A DNA stretch of 64,000 nt, from assembly GCF_030848305.1 (NCBI RefSeq), contig NZ_CP114598.1:868001-932000 (forward strand), given 5' to 3'. This document shows, in pieces, positions 53,268 to 63,664 of the stretch (positions within the stretch are counted from its first letter, which is position 1; every line of letters begins with the position of its first letter). This DNA is from Akkermansia muciniphila. Its GTDB lineage: Bacteria; Verrucomicrobiota; Verrucomicrobiia; Verrucomicrobiales; Akkermansiaceae. The position numbers and the translations under genes are program-made. The notes under the pieces are model-generated. The model did not search any database, was not told where the DNA came from, and was given only the letters and a program-made list of their open reading frames with translations.

Positions 53268-53927
53268 TTGCCTATGAAAACTTTCTTTCACCTCAGCCCG
53301 TTTCTGGCCGTCATTTCGGGAAGCCTTTTCTCCGGAACGGCCCTCTGCAGCGACATCGTGTTGCCTCCGCCAGATAAAAAGGGAGGAAAACCCCTCATGC
53401 AGGTTCTTCAAGAACGGCATTCCACCAGATCCTTTGCAGACAAACCCATCCCGGTGGAAGTCCTCTCTTCCCTGCTCTGGGCTGCGCAAGGCGTCAACCG
53501 GGATGATCCCGACTACCGTACGGCGCCGTCCTCCCGGAATTCCAACGAAATAGAAATCTATGTCGTCCTGCCGCAGGGCGCCTATCTTTACAAGCCGAAA
53601 ACCCACCAGCTGAAGCAAGTGGTTCAGAGCGACATGCGGGCCGCTACGGGCACACAGGAATTCGCGGCTACCGCGCCGTTAAACCTGGTCTATGTAGTAG
53701 ATCAGTCCAAACAGCCGGGAGATTTTGATGCCAGGAGAAAACTGATTACGGCCTGCACGGATGCGGGATTCATTGGAGAAAATGTTTACCTTTTCTGCGC
53801 TTCCGAAGGGCTTGGCACCGTTTTCCGCGCCATGATTGACGCCAACTATATCCAAAAGTGCCTGAAACTCCCCGTTCTCAAAAAAGTCCTGTACGCCCAG
53901 AGCGTCGGCTATCCGGCCGATTCCTGA
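53268..53927 (+). CDS. Exported nitroreductase-family protein (SagB-type)
   Basis: FMN-dependent nitroreductase fold: ERHSTRSFADKPIPVEVLSS, PSSRNSNEIEIYVV and GFIGENVYLFCASEGLGTVF are the family motifs. Unusually a signal peptide (FLAVISGSLFSGTALCS) precedes it, so the protein acts outside the cytosol. 219 residues. The exported phosphatase begins 8 bp downstream, an operon pair. Confidence 0.87.
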   Translation: MPMKTFFHLSPFLAVISGSLFSGTALCSDIVLPPPDKKGGKPLMQVLQERHSTRSFADKPIPVEVLSSLLWAAQGVNRDDPDYRTAPSSRNSNEIEIYVVLPQGAYLYKPKTHQLKQVVQSDMRAATGTQEFAATAPLNLVYVVDQSKQPGDFDARRKLITACTDAGFIGENVYLFCASEGLGTVFRAMIDANYIQKCLKLPVLKKVLYAQSVGYPADS

Positions 53928-53935
53928 AAAAATCC

Positions 53936-54508
53936 ATGAACCGGAATACTGCGATACTGGCTATTCTGGCGGCGGCCCTTCCCCTTGCCTGTGCGGAAAC
54001 TATGATGGAATCCGCCGCTCCCATACAGGTAAAAAACGTCCCAAACTGTTACCGCCTCAGCCCGAAGCTGTATCGTTCCGGACAGCCCGGCAACGACGGG
54101 TTCAAGGCCCTGGAAAAACTGGGGCTCAAATCTGTCCTGAACCTGCGGGAATACCACAACGACGCCGGCAAGGCGGAACATACCGGATTGCGCCTGTACC
54201 GCATGAGACTGGCGGCAGGAAAAGTAACCCGGAAAGAACTCATGGACTGCCTGCTGATCATCAGCAGCGCTCCCAAACCCATTTTGGTGCATTGCTGGCA
54301 CGGCTCCGACCGCACCGGCATTGTCTGTGCAGCCTACCGCATCGTCATGCAGAACTGGACATCGGAAAAGGCGCTTGAAGAACTGATGGATGAACGCTTC
54401 GGACACCACCAGTCCTACTACTCCAACCTCGCGGAACTGATCAAAAATACGGACTGGCAGGCATTCAAGGAAGAATTCCGGAAAAAACAGCAGGCTCAGG
54501 GCATCTGA
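53936..54508 (+). CDS. Exported dual-specificity (tyrosine) phosphatase
   Basis: From Met at 53936 it is 190 residues: signal peptide MNRNTAILAILAAALPLACA, a YRSGQP motif (DSP start), and the P-loop VHCWHGSDRTG with C120 and R126. It resembles bacterial extracytoplasmic DSPs that remove phosphate from protein or inositol phosphates. Confidence 0.87.
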   Translation: MNRNTAILAILAAALPLACAETMMESAAPIQVKNVPNCYRLSPKLYRSGQPGNDGFKALEKLGLKSVLNLREYHNDAGKAEHTGLRLYRMRLAAGKVTRKELMDCLLIISSAPKPILVHCWHGSDRTGIVCAAYRIVMQNWTSEKALEELMDERFGHHQSYYSNLAELIKNTDWQAFKEEFRKKQQAQGI

Positions 54509-54582
54509 CACCCGGGCCACTCCCATGAAGCGATTTCATGGAAACAGCCTTTTCAGCATCGTAGGCAGAAAGCCCGGCGGCT

Positions 54583-56514
54583 TTACCACTGGTTATCCAG
54601 ATTTTTGGTATTTATCTTTCCGGGTTCCTTGTTGCGTTCCTTCATGCCGCGGACAGGTTTGGGTTCCTTTTCATGCAGGTCCAGAATATCAATCACATTC
54701 TCCCCTTTTTTCAGGAATGGAGCCGGAACATACAGCCTTAATTGAGGGCCCACATTCCAATACCGTCCCACGTTGATTCCGTTCACCCATACATACCCCT
54801 TGACATAGCGGGACATGTCCAGAAACGTGTCCTGAGGCTCTTCAATATTCACGACGGCCCGGAAATGCGCTCCTTCCCGTTTCTGGGAAGGCCCCTTTCC
54901 TTTGGGAGCACGCACAATGGAGTCGGCTTTCAGGGGAAGCGCCCTCACCGTCCAGTTCTTTAACTCGCGCGTTCCCAGCTTCACAGGGCCGTACACCCCC
55001 TTGCAGTCACTCTCCATGCTGATATGGAAATTGATATGCCCCATGGCCTCCACCAGAATTTCCAGCATTCCCGGCTTCCTGCGCTCCGGCAGCTTCACAC
55101 TCTTCTGCCCCAGCCGCCGGTCCAGCGTGCCGACCAGCTCCCCGTCCAGATATACCTGGGCATAGTCATTAACATTGGCGAATTCCAGCGTTTCAGGCGG
55201 TCCTGCCGGAACGGCAGTGCTGTAAACGGCAATGCCCTGATTCTGATTCCACTGTTCGAAATAGGGAGGCTGAGGGAACTTGCTCCGGAAAGGCTTGGGC
55301 AGGTTCTCCCAAAGGCCGGCATGCACTGCGGGCGTGAACTCCGGAATTTCCATGGCCGGAATGTCTGCGGGAGGTTCCGGCACCGCGGCTTCGGGGGGCA
55401 ACTTTTCCAAGATGATTTCCCGCATCTGGGCATAATATTCATTCATCCGCCCCTGCTCATCCACGGGAGAGCCGTAATCATAACTCGTCAGGTCCGGCTG
55501 GTATTTTCCCGGCCCCCCGTTGTTGGCTCCGGCCGAAAATCCGAAATTGGTGCCTCCATGGAAAACGAACAAGCTGAAGGAGCGTCCCTTGTCCATAAAC
55601 CAGCGGACATGATTGACAACGCCAGGGGTGGGGGCCCAATTCCCCTCCCCCCAGTGCCGCAGCCAGCCAGGATACGTTTCCGAGGAAAAAACGGGAACTC
55701 CCGGATTGCATTTATTAGCCACCTTCCAATGGCCGTCATTCAACCCCGGATCCAGCCCTACGGCCACGTCCGGAAGCACCACCCCTTTCAGAAAATGCTC
55801 TCCCGCGCCGTCGGATGTGTAAAAGGGGCCAAAACCCTTCCTGCTCCAGAACGCCTTCAGCCATTCCATATACTTGCGGTCTTTCCGCTGGTAGCTCCCG
55901 TACTCGTTTTCAAGCTGGGTCATCAGAATGGGCCCCCCGTTGTTGGCTAAAAAAGGTTCCGCCACACGGGCCACGGCCTCCAGATAACGCGTCTGCGCCT
56001 TCATGAATTTGGCGTCTTCCGTAGTTCTCAATTTAGCCTTGGGATCCTTCAGCAAATAATGAGGCAGCCCTCCCAGGTCCCATTCCCCGCACGCATAGGG
56101 GCCGGGACGGAACAAAACCCACATGCCTTCCTCCTGGCATAACTTGAGAAACCCTTCCAGATCCCGGTTCCCCGTCTTAAAGTCAAAGCTGCCGTCCGGC
56201 TGCTCATGGTCATTCCAGAACACGTAAAATGCAATCGTATTCAGCCCCATGGCCTTGGCGGTCCTGATGCGGTGCCTCCAGTATTCACGGGGAATGCGCT
56301 GGGGATGCATCTCCGCGCCGCGGATCTGGAATGGTTTTCCGTTCAGCATGAACTCCTGGTTCCCTTCCCCGCCGAACCCGAATACAACGGGGGTTCCTCC
56401 GGAAAGAGCGGGTTTCTGTACATTCTGGACAGCCTCAGGGCCGGCCCATGCCAATGCTCCCACTCCGACAGCCATCAGGGCGGCAGACCAACTGAAACCA
56501 TATTGCTTCATCAT
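54583..56514 (-). CDS. Secreted GH35 beta-galactosidase
   Basis: Removes terminal beta-galactose from glycans such as mucin O-glycans. Signal peptide about 1-24. The GH35 barrel has RGAEMHPQRIPREYWRHRI, RPGPYACGEWDLGGLPHYLL, acid/base E204 in QLENEYG and nucleophile E279 in FSSETYPGW. Two beta-sandwich domains follow. 643 residues matches family single-barrel enzymes. Single gene, divergent from gpmA. Confidence 0.93.
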   Translation of the reverse strand: MMKQYGFSWSAALMAVGVGALAWAGPEAVQNVQKPALSGGTPVVFGFGGEGNQEFMLNGKPFQIRGAEMHPQRIPREYWRHRIRTAKAMGLNTIAFYVFWNDHEQPDGSFDFKTGNRDLEGFLKLCQEEGMWVLFRPGPYACGEWDLGGLPHYLLKDPKAKLRTTEDAKFMKAQTRYLEAVARVAEPFLANNGGPILMTQLENEYGSYQRKDRKYMEWLKAFWSRKGFGPFYTSDGAGEHFLKGVVLPDVAVGLDPGLNDGHWKVANKCNPGVPVFSSETYPGWLRHWGEGNWAPTPGVVNHVRWFMDKGRSFSLFVFHGGTNFGFSAGANNGGPGKYQPDLTSYDYGSPVDEQGRMNEYYAQMREIILEKLPPEAAVPEPPADIPAMEIPEFTPAVHAGLWENLPKPFRSKFPQPPYFEQWNQNQGIAVYSTAVPAGPPETLEFANVNDYAQVYLDGELVGTLDRRLGQKSVKLPERRKPGMLEILVEAMGHINFHISMESDCKGVYGPVKLGTRELKNWTVRALPLKADSIVRAPKGKGPSQKREGAHFRAVVNIEEPQDTFLDMSRYVKGYVWVNGINVGRYWNVGPQLRLYVPAPFLKKGENVIDILDLHEKEPKPVRGMKERNKEPGKINTKNLDNQW

Positions 56515-56716
56515 ATTGAACAGTTAATTCATTTGAAGACGGTTGCCAATAACAATTTTTCTCTCTTCTCCGAATCTGCGGAATGCCCTTCCCCTCCGCC
56601 AGAAATCTGACGGGGCCGGACGGCACGAATGCCTTCCGTTCCGTGGAATGTGATCATGTCATGTATCCTCATTCCTTTGTGCGAAAACCGGAGGGCGCCT
56701 GTCTAAATTTATCAAT

Positions 56717-57481
56717 ATGAAAACAATTGTCCTTCTGCGCCATGGAGAAAGCACGTGGAACCGTGAAAACAGATTCACCGGATGGACGGACGTGGACCTG
56801 ACGGAATTGGGAATACAGGAAGCCAACCGCGCGGGCGACCTTCTGAAAGACAGGGGAATGGCCTTTGACCATGCCTACACCTCTTATCTTAAGAGGGCCG
56901 TGAAAACGCTCAACTGCGTGCTGGACCGTTTGGACCAGGACTGGCTGCCCGTCTCCAAAAGCTGGAGGTTGAATGAAAAGCACTACGGCATGCTCCAGGG
57001 ACTGAACAAAAGCGAAACGGCCAAAAAATACGGAGACGAACAGGTACTGATCTGGAGGCGCAGCTATGACGTGGCGCCTCCTCCCCTGGCGGAGGACGAT
57101 CCCGCCAACCCCAAATGGGATCCCCGCTATAAGGAAGTGCCGGACAGCGAGCTTCCGCGCACGGAATCACTGAAAGAAACTATCAACCGTATGATGCCCT
57201 ATTGGAAAGGAACCATTCTTCCTTCTCTCCGGACGCTGGACAATATCCTGATCGTAGCCCACGGCAACACGTTGCGGGGCATGATCAAATATTTGAAAAA
57301 CATTCCTGACGAACAGCTTCTTTCCCTGAATCTTCCTACCGCCACCCCTTATGTATTTGAATTTGACGACTCCCTGAACCTGGAAAAAGACTACTTTCTT
57401 GGGGATCCGGAAGAAATCCGCAAACGCATGGCGGCCGTCGCCGGCCAGGGAAGCGCAAAGAAAAAAACGCCTACAGACTAA
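56717..57481 (+). CDS. gpmA: 2,3-bisphosphoglycerate-dependent phosphoglycerate mutase
   Basis: Interconverts 3- and 2-phosphoglycerate in glycolysis. The phospho-His is H9 in [44 protein letters not shown] and [11 protein letters not shown] are all GpmA motifs. The C-terminal tail is 254 residues with a Lys-rich end. D-lactate dehydrogenase starts 17 nt downstream. Confidence 0.95.
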   Translation: MKTIVLLRHGESTWNRENRFTGWTDVDLTELGIQEANRAGDLLKDRGMAFDHAYTSYLKRAVKTLNCVLDRLDQDWLPVSKSWRLNEKHYGMLQGLNKSETAKKYGDEQVLIWRRSYDVAPPPLAEDDPANPKWDPRYKEVPDSELPRTESLKETINRMMPYWKGTILPSLRTLDNILIVAHGNTLRGMIKYLKNIPDEQLLSLNLPTATPYVFEFDDSLNLEKDYFLGDPEEIRKRMAAVAGQGSAKKKTPTD

Positions 57482-57498
57482 CCTCACGCCCCCTCCCT

Positions 57499-58521
57499 AT
57501 GACCGACCATTCCTGCCGCATTGCGTTCTTTGACGCCAAGCCCTACGACCGGGATTCCTTCAATCCTGTCAATGAGCGCGAATTCCATGACGACATACGC
57601 TACTTCAAAGGGCATCTCACTCCGGACAGCGTGCCTCTGACCCGCGGTACGGACGTAGCGTGCATTTTCGTCAACGACACGGCAAACCGGGAAGTAATAC
57701 GGCGCCTGAAGGAAAACGGCGTCAAATTGCTGGCTTTGCGCTGCGCCGGATTCAATAATGTGGATCTGAAAGCGGCGGAAGAAGCGGGACTGCCCGTCGT
57801 GCGGGTGCCCCAATATTCTCCCTATGCGGTGGCGGAACATGCCGTGGCCCTGATGCTCTCCCTGAACCGAAAAATACACCGCGCCTACTGGCGCACCAGG
57901 GACGGCAATTTTTCCCTTCACGGCCTGATGGGCTTTGACATGAATGGGAAAACGGCCGGCATCATCGGAACGGGGAAAATCGCCAGAATCCTCATCCGCA
58001 TTCTCAAAGGCTTCGGGATGAATATCCTGGCCTATGACCCGTACCCTGACCGGCGCTTTGCGGAAGAAGCCGGCATCACGTACACCACTCTGGATGATCT
58101 GTATGCCCGGTCCGACATCATTTCCCTGCACTGCCCCCTTACTCCGGAAACGGAACACCTGATCAATACGGATTCCATCGGAAAAATGAAGGAGGGAGTA
58201 ATGATTATCAATACGGGACGCGGCAAGCTGATTAACACGGAAATGCTGATTGACGGCCTGAAATCAAAAAAAGTGGGGTCTGCCGGACTGGACGTGTATG
58301 AAGAAGAAGGAGAATATTTCTACGAAGACAAATCTGACAAAATCATTGATGACGACACCCTGGCCCGCCTTCTTTCCTTCAACAACGTTATCCTGACTTC
58401 CCACCAGGGCTTTTTCACGAAAGAAGCCCTGCACAATATTGCGGAAGTCACCCTGCGCAACATCCGGGATTTTCTGGAAGGCAAACCTCTGATCAACCGC
58501 GTCACGCTCCAGTCACGCTGA
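57499..58521 (+). CDS. ldhA: D-lactate dehydrogenase (D-2-hydroxyacid dehydrogenase family)
   Basis: Reduces pyruvate to D-lactate with NADH. It shows RCAGFNNVDLKAAEEAGL, the Rossmann GTGKIARIL, CPLTPETEHLI, DVYEEEGEYFYED and catalytic His in TSHQGFFTKEAL, as in the FldH/LdhA group. 340 residues. In a probable operon with gpmA, linking lower glycolysis to fermentation. Confidence 0.92.
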   Translation: MTDHSCRIAFFDAKPYDRDSFNPVNEREFHDDIRYFKGHLTPDSVPLTRGTDVACIFVNDTANREVIRRLKENGVKLLALRCAGFNNVDLKAAEEAGLPVVRVPQYSPYAVAEHAVALMLSLNRKIHRAYWRTRDGNFSLHGLMGFDMNGKTAGIIGTGKIARILIRILKGFGMNILAYDPYPDRRFAEEAGITYTTLDDLYARSDIISLHCPLTPETEHLINTDSIGKMKEGVMIINTGRGKLINTEMLIDGLKSKKVGSAGLDVYEEEGEYFYEDKSDKIIDDDTLARLLSFNNVILTSHQGFFTKEALHNIAEVTLRNIRDFLEGKPLINRVTLQSR

Positions 58522-58651
58522 ACGTGTCCGGCGGGTATTTCACGGAAATACGGAACTTTCTCATCCTCCTTCTGCCGGACAGAAGGAGAAATCCGGGGAA
58601 AGACGGCAGCTTTTTATGTAAAAACCACCATTTCCCTCCGTATTTCATACT

Positions 58652-59800
58652 ATGAACGCTCCACACCCTGCTTCCGTCCTGGCTCCCAAACCGCACTACG
58701 CCGCTTTGGACGGCCTCCGCGGGGTGGCCGCTGTCATGGTAGTTCTGTTCCACATGTTTGAAGGCAGCGCCAGGGACCTCCAGTTCCATACGGACCAGAT
58801 CATCAACCACGGTTATCTGTCCGTGGACTTCTTCTTCATGCTGTCCGGCTTCGTCATCGGATACGCCTATGACGATCGCTGGGGAAACATGACCCTGTGG
58901 AACTTCTGCAAGCGGCGGCTGGTGCGCCTTCAACCCATGGTGGTCATGGGAATGCTGTTGGGGGGAATCCTCTTTTACTTCCAGGGCTCTGAAATCTTCC
59001 CGAACATCGAGCAAACCCCCGTATGGAAAATGCTGCTGGTCATGACCGTGGGATTCACGCTGCTGCCCGTTCCCGTTTCCCTGGATGTGCGCGGATGGTC
59101 GGAAATGCACCCGCTGAACGGTCCGGCCTGGTCCCTCTTCTTCGAATACGTCGCCAACATCCTTTACGCCGTGCTCATCAGAAAGTTTACCAGCAGATGG
59201 CTGGCGGTCCTGGTCTTTCTGGCGGGCTGCGCCCTCATTCACCAGTGCTACACGCAGGGCAACAACATCGGCGGCTGGACTCTGGATGCGGAACAGTGCC
59301 GTGTGGGGCTCACACGGCTCATGTTCCCCTTCTTCGGCGGCCTGTTCCTGTTCCGCCTGTGCAAACCGGGACGGATCAGGCATGGTTTCTGGTGGTGCAG
59401 CCTGCTTCTGGTGGGGGCGCTGGCGGCTCCCCATGTAGGAGGCGCGGAAAATTTCCGCCTGAACGGCCTGTATGACGCCTTCTGCATCATCGTCATCTTT
59501 CCCGCGGTAGTCTTCCTCGGGGCCAGCGACATCCCCGGAGACATTTCCGCCCGAGCCAGCCGGTTTTTGGGAAACATCTCCTATCCCCTTTATATCACCC
59601 ACTATCCTATCGTATATCTCTACCTGGCCTGGGTTCACGACGCGGAAGTCCCTCTTTCCCGTGCGCTCCCCGTGGCGGCTGGCGTCTTACTCCTCTGCAT
59701 TGCCGTAGCCTGCGGGTGCCTGAAGCTTTATGACGAGCCCGTGCGCGCATGGCTCTCCAAACGCGTGCTGAAGCGACGCCCTCCGGAACCCGGGGCGTAA
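58652..59800 (+). CDS. Acyltransferase 3 family membrane protein
   Basis: 382 residues with about ten helices: YAALDGLRGVAAVMVVLFHM (catalytic His at the end), SVDFFFMLSGFVIGYAYDDR and YITHYPIVYLYLAW. No SGNH domain. It probably O-acylates a surface sugar. The MFS gene follows 63 bp downstream. Confidence 0.88.
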   Translation: MNAPHPASVLAPKPHYAALDGLRGVAAVMVVLFHMFEGSARDLQFHTDQIINHGYLSVDFFFMLSGFVIGYAYDDRWGNMTLWNFCKRRLVRLQPMVVMGMLLGGILFYFQGSEIFPNIEQTPVWKMLLVMTVGFTLLPVPVSLDVRGWSEMHPLNGPAWSLFFEYVANILYAVLIRKFTSRWLAVLVFLAGCALIHQCYTQGNNIGGWTLDAEQCRVGLTRLMFPFFGGLFLFRLCKPGRIRHGFWWCSLLLVGALAAPHVGGAENFRLNGLYDAFCIIVIFPAVVFLGASDIPGDISARASRFLGNISYPLYITHYPIVYLYLAWVHDAEVPLSRALPVAAGVLLLCIAVACGCLKLYDEPVRAWLSKRVLKRRPPEPGA

Positions 59801-59862
59801 AGCGGAACAAACATCTGCCTTGCCCCGGATGGAGCCAGGCCGGATACTGCCGGCGGTCTTTC

Positions 59863-61272
59863 ATGGAAAAACTGCCGACATCCTTCAAAGCTCTGCGCTA
59901 CCTGCCCTTTCTTGTGGCATCGGCATTCTTTATGCAAATGCTGGATGCCACCATCCTGAACACGGCCATTCCCACCATTGCCCGCAGCTTCAACAGCCAT
60001 CCGCTGCAACTCCACTCCCTGGTAACGGCCTATACGCTCACCGTCTGCGTCCTGATACCGGCCTCCGGATGGATCTCCGACAAGCTGGGCTCCCGCCGTA
60101 CTTTCCTGCTAGCCATCTCTGTTTTTTCTGCGGGGTCCCTCCTGTGCGCCCTTTCCACCTCCATTACCATGATGACGGCATGCCGCGTCATCCAGGGAAT
60201 AGGCGGCGCCTTCCTGATGCCCGTCGGGCGCCTTGTCGTCCTGCGCTCCTATCCCCGTTCCATGTTCGTCAATGTCCTGAACATTGTGACGATTCCTGCG
60301 CTGCTGGGTCCCCTTCTGGGGCCGGTGCTGGGCGGCATCATCGCGCAGTACGCTTCCTGGCACTGGATATTCCTGATCAACATCCCGGTTGGCATGGCGG
60401 GCCTGTGGGCCACCCGGAAGCTGATGCCGGACCTGAAAGCGGTTCGGGAACAAAAATTCGACTGGCGGGGGTTCTTCCTCTTCTCCTCCTCCGCCGTGCT
60501 GGCTACAATGGGCCTCTCCTCCGCGGGAGGCGTAACCGATAAGACGCGCATGGCCATCCTCACGTCAGCCGGAGGCATTCTCCAGCTTCTGTACTGGACG
60601 CTGGCGTTCCGTTCAAAAGCCCCCATCTTCAGCCCGGCTCTGTTCCGCATCAGAAACTTTGCCATCGGAATCGCCGGCAACATCGTCTGCCGCCTAGGCG
60701 GAAGCTGTCTGCTGTACCTGATCCCGCTTTTCTTTCAGGTGGTGCTCGGTTATTCCGCCCTTCAATCCGGCCTGTCCCTGATTCCGCTGGCCCTGAGCAA
60801 TTTACTGGCAAAAACGGTTGCACCGCGTCTGCTCGGGAAATTTGGTTACCGGAACATCATGGTCGTCAATACCTTTACCATAGGCGTTCTGCTGGCCTCC
60901 TTCCATTTTGCAGGCCCCGGAACCCATGAGCTCATTCTTCTGGGCATGCTCGCAATGCTGGGCGGGGCCAACTCCATTCAGTTCACCTGCATGAACACTC
61001 TGACGCTGATTGACCTCCCCAATGCAGACGCCAGCAGCGGAAACTCCCTGCTTTCCACAATCATGCAGCTCTCCATTGTTGTCAGTATTGCCGTGGCTTC
61101 CCTGCTGCTGGACAGTTTCGGCGGCCATGCGGCTACCTCCGGGAAAGCTGTGGAAGCCGCCTTTCATGCCACTTTCGCCACCATCGGCGCCATTGCCGCG
61201 GCCAGCTCCTTCATCTTCGCCCTGGTGGACAAAGACAAGGGAATCACCCGCAAACGCAGAAAAGCAGCCTGA
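59863..61272 (+). CDS. MFS multidrug transporter, DHA2 (14-helix) family
   Basis: From Met at 59863 (MEKLPTSFKALRYLPFLVA) it is 469 residues. FFMQMLDATILNTAIPTIA is helix 1 of DHA2 drug:H+ antiporters; WISDKLGSRRTFLLAI is the loop 2-3 motif A; RVIQGIGGAFLMPVGRLVV is motif B and GPVLGGIIA motif C. A C-terminal RKRRKAA tail. The longer frame to 59749 overlaps the acyltransferase. Confidence 0.9.
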   Translation: MEKLPTSFKALRYLPFLVASAFFMQMLDATILNTAIPTIARSFNSHPLQLHSLVTAYTLTVCVLIPASGWISDKLGSRRTFLLAISVFSAGSLLCALSTSITMMTACRVIQGIGGAFLMPVGRLVVLRSYPRSMFVNVLNIVTIPALLGPLLGPVLGGIIAQYASWHWIFLINIPVGMAGLWATRKLMPDLKAVREQKFDWRGFFLFSSSAVLATMGLSSAGGVTDKTRMAILTSAGGILQLLYWTLAFRSKAPIFSPALFRIRNFAIGIAGNIVCRLGGSCLLYLIPLFFQVVLGYSALQSGLSLIPLALSNLLAKTVAPRLLGKFGYRNIMVVNTFTIGVLLASFHFAGPGTHELILLGMLAMLGGANSIQFTCMNTLTLIDLPNADASSGNSLLSTIMQLSIVVSIAVASLLLDSFGGHAATSGKAVEAAFHATFATIGAIAAASSFIFALVDKDKGITRKRRKAA

Positions 61273-61294
61273 AGGGGAAAACCTCCGCCCCTGT

Positions 61295-61762
61295 TCAGGA
61301 ACAGGAAGAGGGGCCTTCCGCCTCAAGGGAACAGCACTGCGCAAACCGGGCGCGGGACTCTTCCAGAGTAATCGGTTTCTTATCCTCCCCCAGGGCTACA
61401 TAAACCAGCTCCGCCTCGGTAATCTTGGCAATGTTATTGCAGAGCTTCTTCAGGCGTTCCGCGTACACCTCCACCTTCACGGTAATGGAAGTGCGGCCCA
61501 CCCTGACAATCTCCGCATAAAAGGAAACGACGTCGCCCACCAGCACGGGAGCTTCAAACGTCAGGCTGCTTACCGCACGCGTCACAATATAGCGGCTTAA
61601 CGCATAGCGCATGGCGGTATTGGCTCCCGCCAGGTCCACCTGGCTCATCACCCAGCCGCCGAATACTTCCCCGCTTTGATTGGTGTCCGCAGGCATGGGT
61701 TCCACGCGCAGAGCGGGAATGCGCCCTTCCGGGAGCCGGGTATGATGATATGTATTTTCCAT
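61295..61762 (-). CDS. Hotdog-fold acyl-CoA thioesterase (YciA-like)
   Basis: Hydrolyses acyl-CoA. 155 residues with MPADTNQSGEVFGGWVMSQV (catalytic Asp/Asn and Gly-rich helix) and AVSSLTFEAPVLVGDVVSFY. The C-terminal tail is Cys/Ser-rich. Converges on the MFS gene with 22 bp between. Confidence 0.9.
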   Translation of the reverse strand: MENTYHHTRLPEGRIPALRVEPMPADTNQSGEVFGGWVMSQVDLAGANTAMRYALSRYIVTRAVSSLTFEAPVLVGDVVSFYAEIVRVGRTSITVKVEVYAERLKKLCNNIAKITEAELVYVALGEDKKPITLEESRARFAQCCSLEAEGPSSCS

Positions 61763-61991
61763 AAATAAGAATAATTATAAATTAATGAAAACATGCTTAT
61801 CTATCACAGCCCTCTTGTAAAGGGTAAAACGCGGAAGCGGAAAATGGGGGGCGCCGGCACGCTCTGCGGGAAAAAGAAATCAACCAGAAATAAAATGCCT
61901 TCCCAGATTGATTATTGCTGGACGGGCGGATTTCCGTGTCTTATCCCGGGGCTTTTCCACCATGGCCGGCAAAGGCGGTTGTCCATTACTC

Positions 61992-62252
61992 ATGGACCGC
62001 AACCATGAATCCAAAATGAAAAAAGTGGACGGAGAGGAACATCCCGCTTCCGACTTTGCCTACGTTCCCGATCCGGAAAAGCCTTCCACCTGGAAACTGC
62101 CGATTTTCAATATGCGCCATGTAGGAGGGGCCCTGGCCGCCATGACCGGCGACTATCGCGGCAATCCCGTTGAAATACCGGAAAGAGATCGCCGTGCCGT
62201 CATGAAAAAAATCCTGGCCAGGAAAGTGAAACTGGAACAGGAGGAAAACTGA
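61992..62252 (+). CDS. Small hypothetical protein
   Basis: 86 residues from Met at 61992 (Met at 62016 possible). The body YVPDPEKPSTWKLPI, HVGGALAAMTGDYRGNPVEI and DRRAVMKKILARKVKLEQ resembles a short conserved domain seen in stand-alone proteins and at the ends of some phage head proteins. No phage genes are nearby. Function unknown. Confidence 0.6.
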   Translation: MDRNHESKMKKVDGEEHPASDFAYVPDPEKPSTWKLPIFNMRHVGGALAAMTGDYRGNPVEIPERDRRAVMKKILARKVKLEQEEN

Positions 62253-62614
62253 TTCCGTTTTCTTTCATTCCGTTTTTCCGCTTTTAAAAAGAAATTTAAT
62301 TATTCGAAAATTATCAAGCATCCCAAGGATGTTTTTCTTTAAGGCGGATTGGGAAATTCAACCAGATTCAAAAAATCTGAAAATCAAACATCTTTCTCCG
62401 GTCTATAAAAACAACATGCATAAAATTCCTATATAAATAAATATCAATGACATATTGAAATAAAAACATGTCTTCCCCTGAACAGGCCGTTCGAATCCAG
62501 GTCATCACGGATAGGAAATGAAGAATGCCGGGAAAAAATGCTGCCGGTCATTTCCCGCATGGCAGCGCTTTTCCCCTTCCGTCAACTCCGTCCCAAAATA
62601 TAACTGATGATAAA
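62253..62614. other. AT-rich non-coding region before the SDR gene
   Basis: About 360 bp, clearly AT-richer than neighbours. It probably holds the SDR promoter; no single box pair is convincing. Confidence 0.4.
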
Positions 62615-63514
62615 ATGAACACAGAAGACATTAATAAAATACAGGACCCGCGCGGCGAATTCCGCCAGGAAGGATATGAACAACAACAGCAGAAAGCCCC
62701 CGGCCTGCAATCCGAAATGAAACCCGTGCCGGATTCCGGGGAACAGAGCTACCATGGCTGCAACAGGCTCCGTGGCCGAAAAGCCCTGGTCACAGGGGGA
62801 GATTCGGGCATAGGCCGGGCGGCGGCTATTGCCTACGCACGCGAAGGAGCCGACGTAGCCTTGAACTATCTTCCTGAAGAACAAAGCGATGCCGAAGAAG
62901 TGGCGGAACTCATCAGAAAGGAGGGCCGGAAGGCCGTCCTGCTGCCGGGAGACCTCAGCGATGAAGCCTTTTGTAAAAAACTCGTCAGGGATGCCCTGGA
63001 AAAACTTGGCGGGCTGGACATCATGGCCCTGGCAGCCGGCAAGCAAGTGGCGGTGGAAGATATTCGTGACATTACCACGGAACAATTAACCAAGACATTT
63101 GAAGTAAATGTGTTCTCTCTGTTCTGGGTTGCCAGGGAAGCCCTTCCGCATCTCAAGCCGGGGACGAGCATCATTACCTGCTCATCCATCCAGGCCTACC
63201 AGCCCGGCAAGAACCTGGTGGACTATGCCTCCACGAAAGCGGCTATCATCGCGTTCAGCCGCGCCCTGGCCAAGCAGGTCGCTCCCAAAGGCATCCGGGT
63301 CAATGTGGTGGCTCCCGGCCCCATCTGGACAGCTTTGCAAGTAACCGGAGGCCAGCTGCAGAAAGACCTGCCGGAATTCGGACGGAAAACGCCCCTCAGA
63401 AGGGCAGGCCAGCCTGTAGAGCTCTCCGGACTGTACGTCTTTCTCGCCTCCCAGGAATCCAGCTTCATTACTGCGGAGGTCTTTGGCGTTACCGGCGGCA
63501 TGCATCTGGCCTGA
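62615..63514 (+). CDS. Short-chain dehydrogenase/reductase, YghA-like
   Basis: NAD(P)-dependent oxidoreductase. From ATG 62615 ([16 protein letters not shown]) it is 299 residues: a ~45-residue Gln-rich lead, [10 protein letters not shown] nucleotide loop, catalytic Ser in CSSIQAY and YxxxK in YASTKAA, plus [11 protein letters not shown]. The lead and APG-IWT motifs match the YghA/YdaD group, thought to reduce small aldehydes and often stress-induced. Confidence 0.92.
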   Translation: MNTEDINKIQDPRGEFRQEGYEQQQQKAPGLQSEMKPVPDSGEQSYHGCNRLRGRKALVTGGDSGIGRAAAIAYAREGADVALNYLPEEQSDAEEVAELIRKEGRKAVLLPGDLSDEAFCKKLVRDALEKLGGLDIMALAAGKQVAVEDIRDITTEQLTKTFEVNVFSLFWVAREALPHLKPGTSIITCSSIQAYQPGKNLVDYASTKAAIIAFSRALAKQVAPKGIRVNVVAPGPIWTALQVTGGQLQKDLPEFGRKTPLRRAGQPVELSGLYVFLASQESSFITAEVFGVTGGMHLA

Positions 63515-63543
63515 TGCGGAATCCCTATCCGCAGGCCACACCT

Positions 63544-63619
63544 CCGGATAACCGGGAAAGCGGCCGGAAACGGCTCTGCAAAGAAATCAGGGCATGGCTC
63601 CATTTCCCGGTTATCCCGG
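63544..63619. repeat. Inverted repeat after the SDR gene
   Basis: CCGGATAACCGGGAAA (63544-63559) and TTTCCCGGTTATCCCGG (63603-63619) are near-perfect complements with a ~43-nt loop. It may end SDR transcription, though no T tract follows. Confidence 0.55.
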
Positions 63620-63664
63620 AAAAAGATTCCTGCTTGAATAGCAGGTAATGGCATTCCGGAGGTT

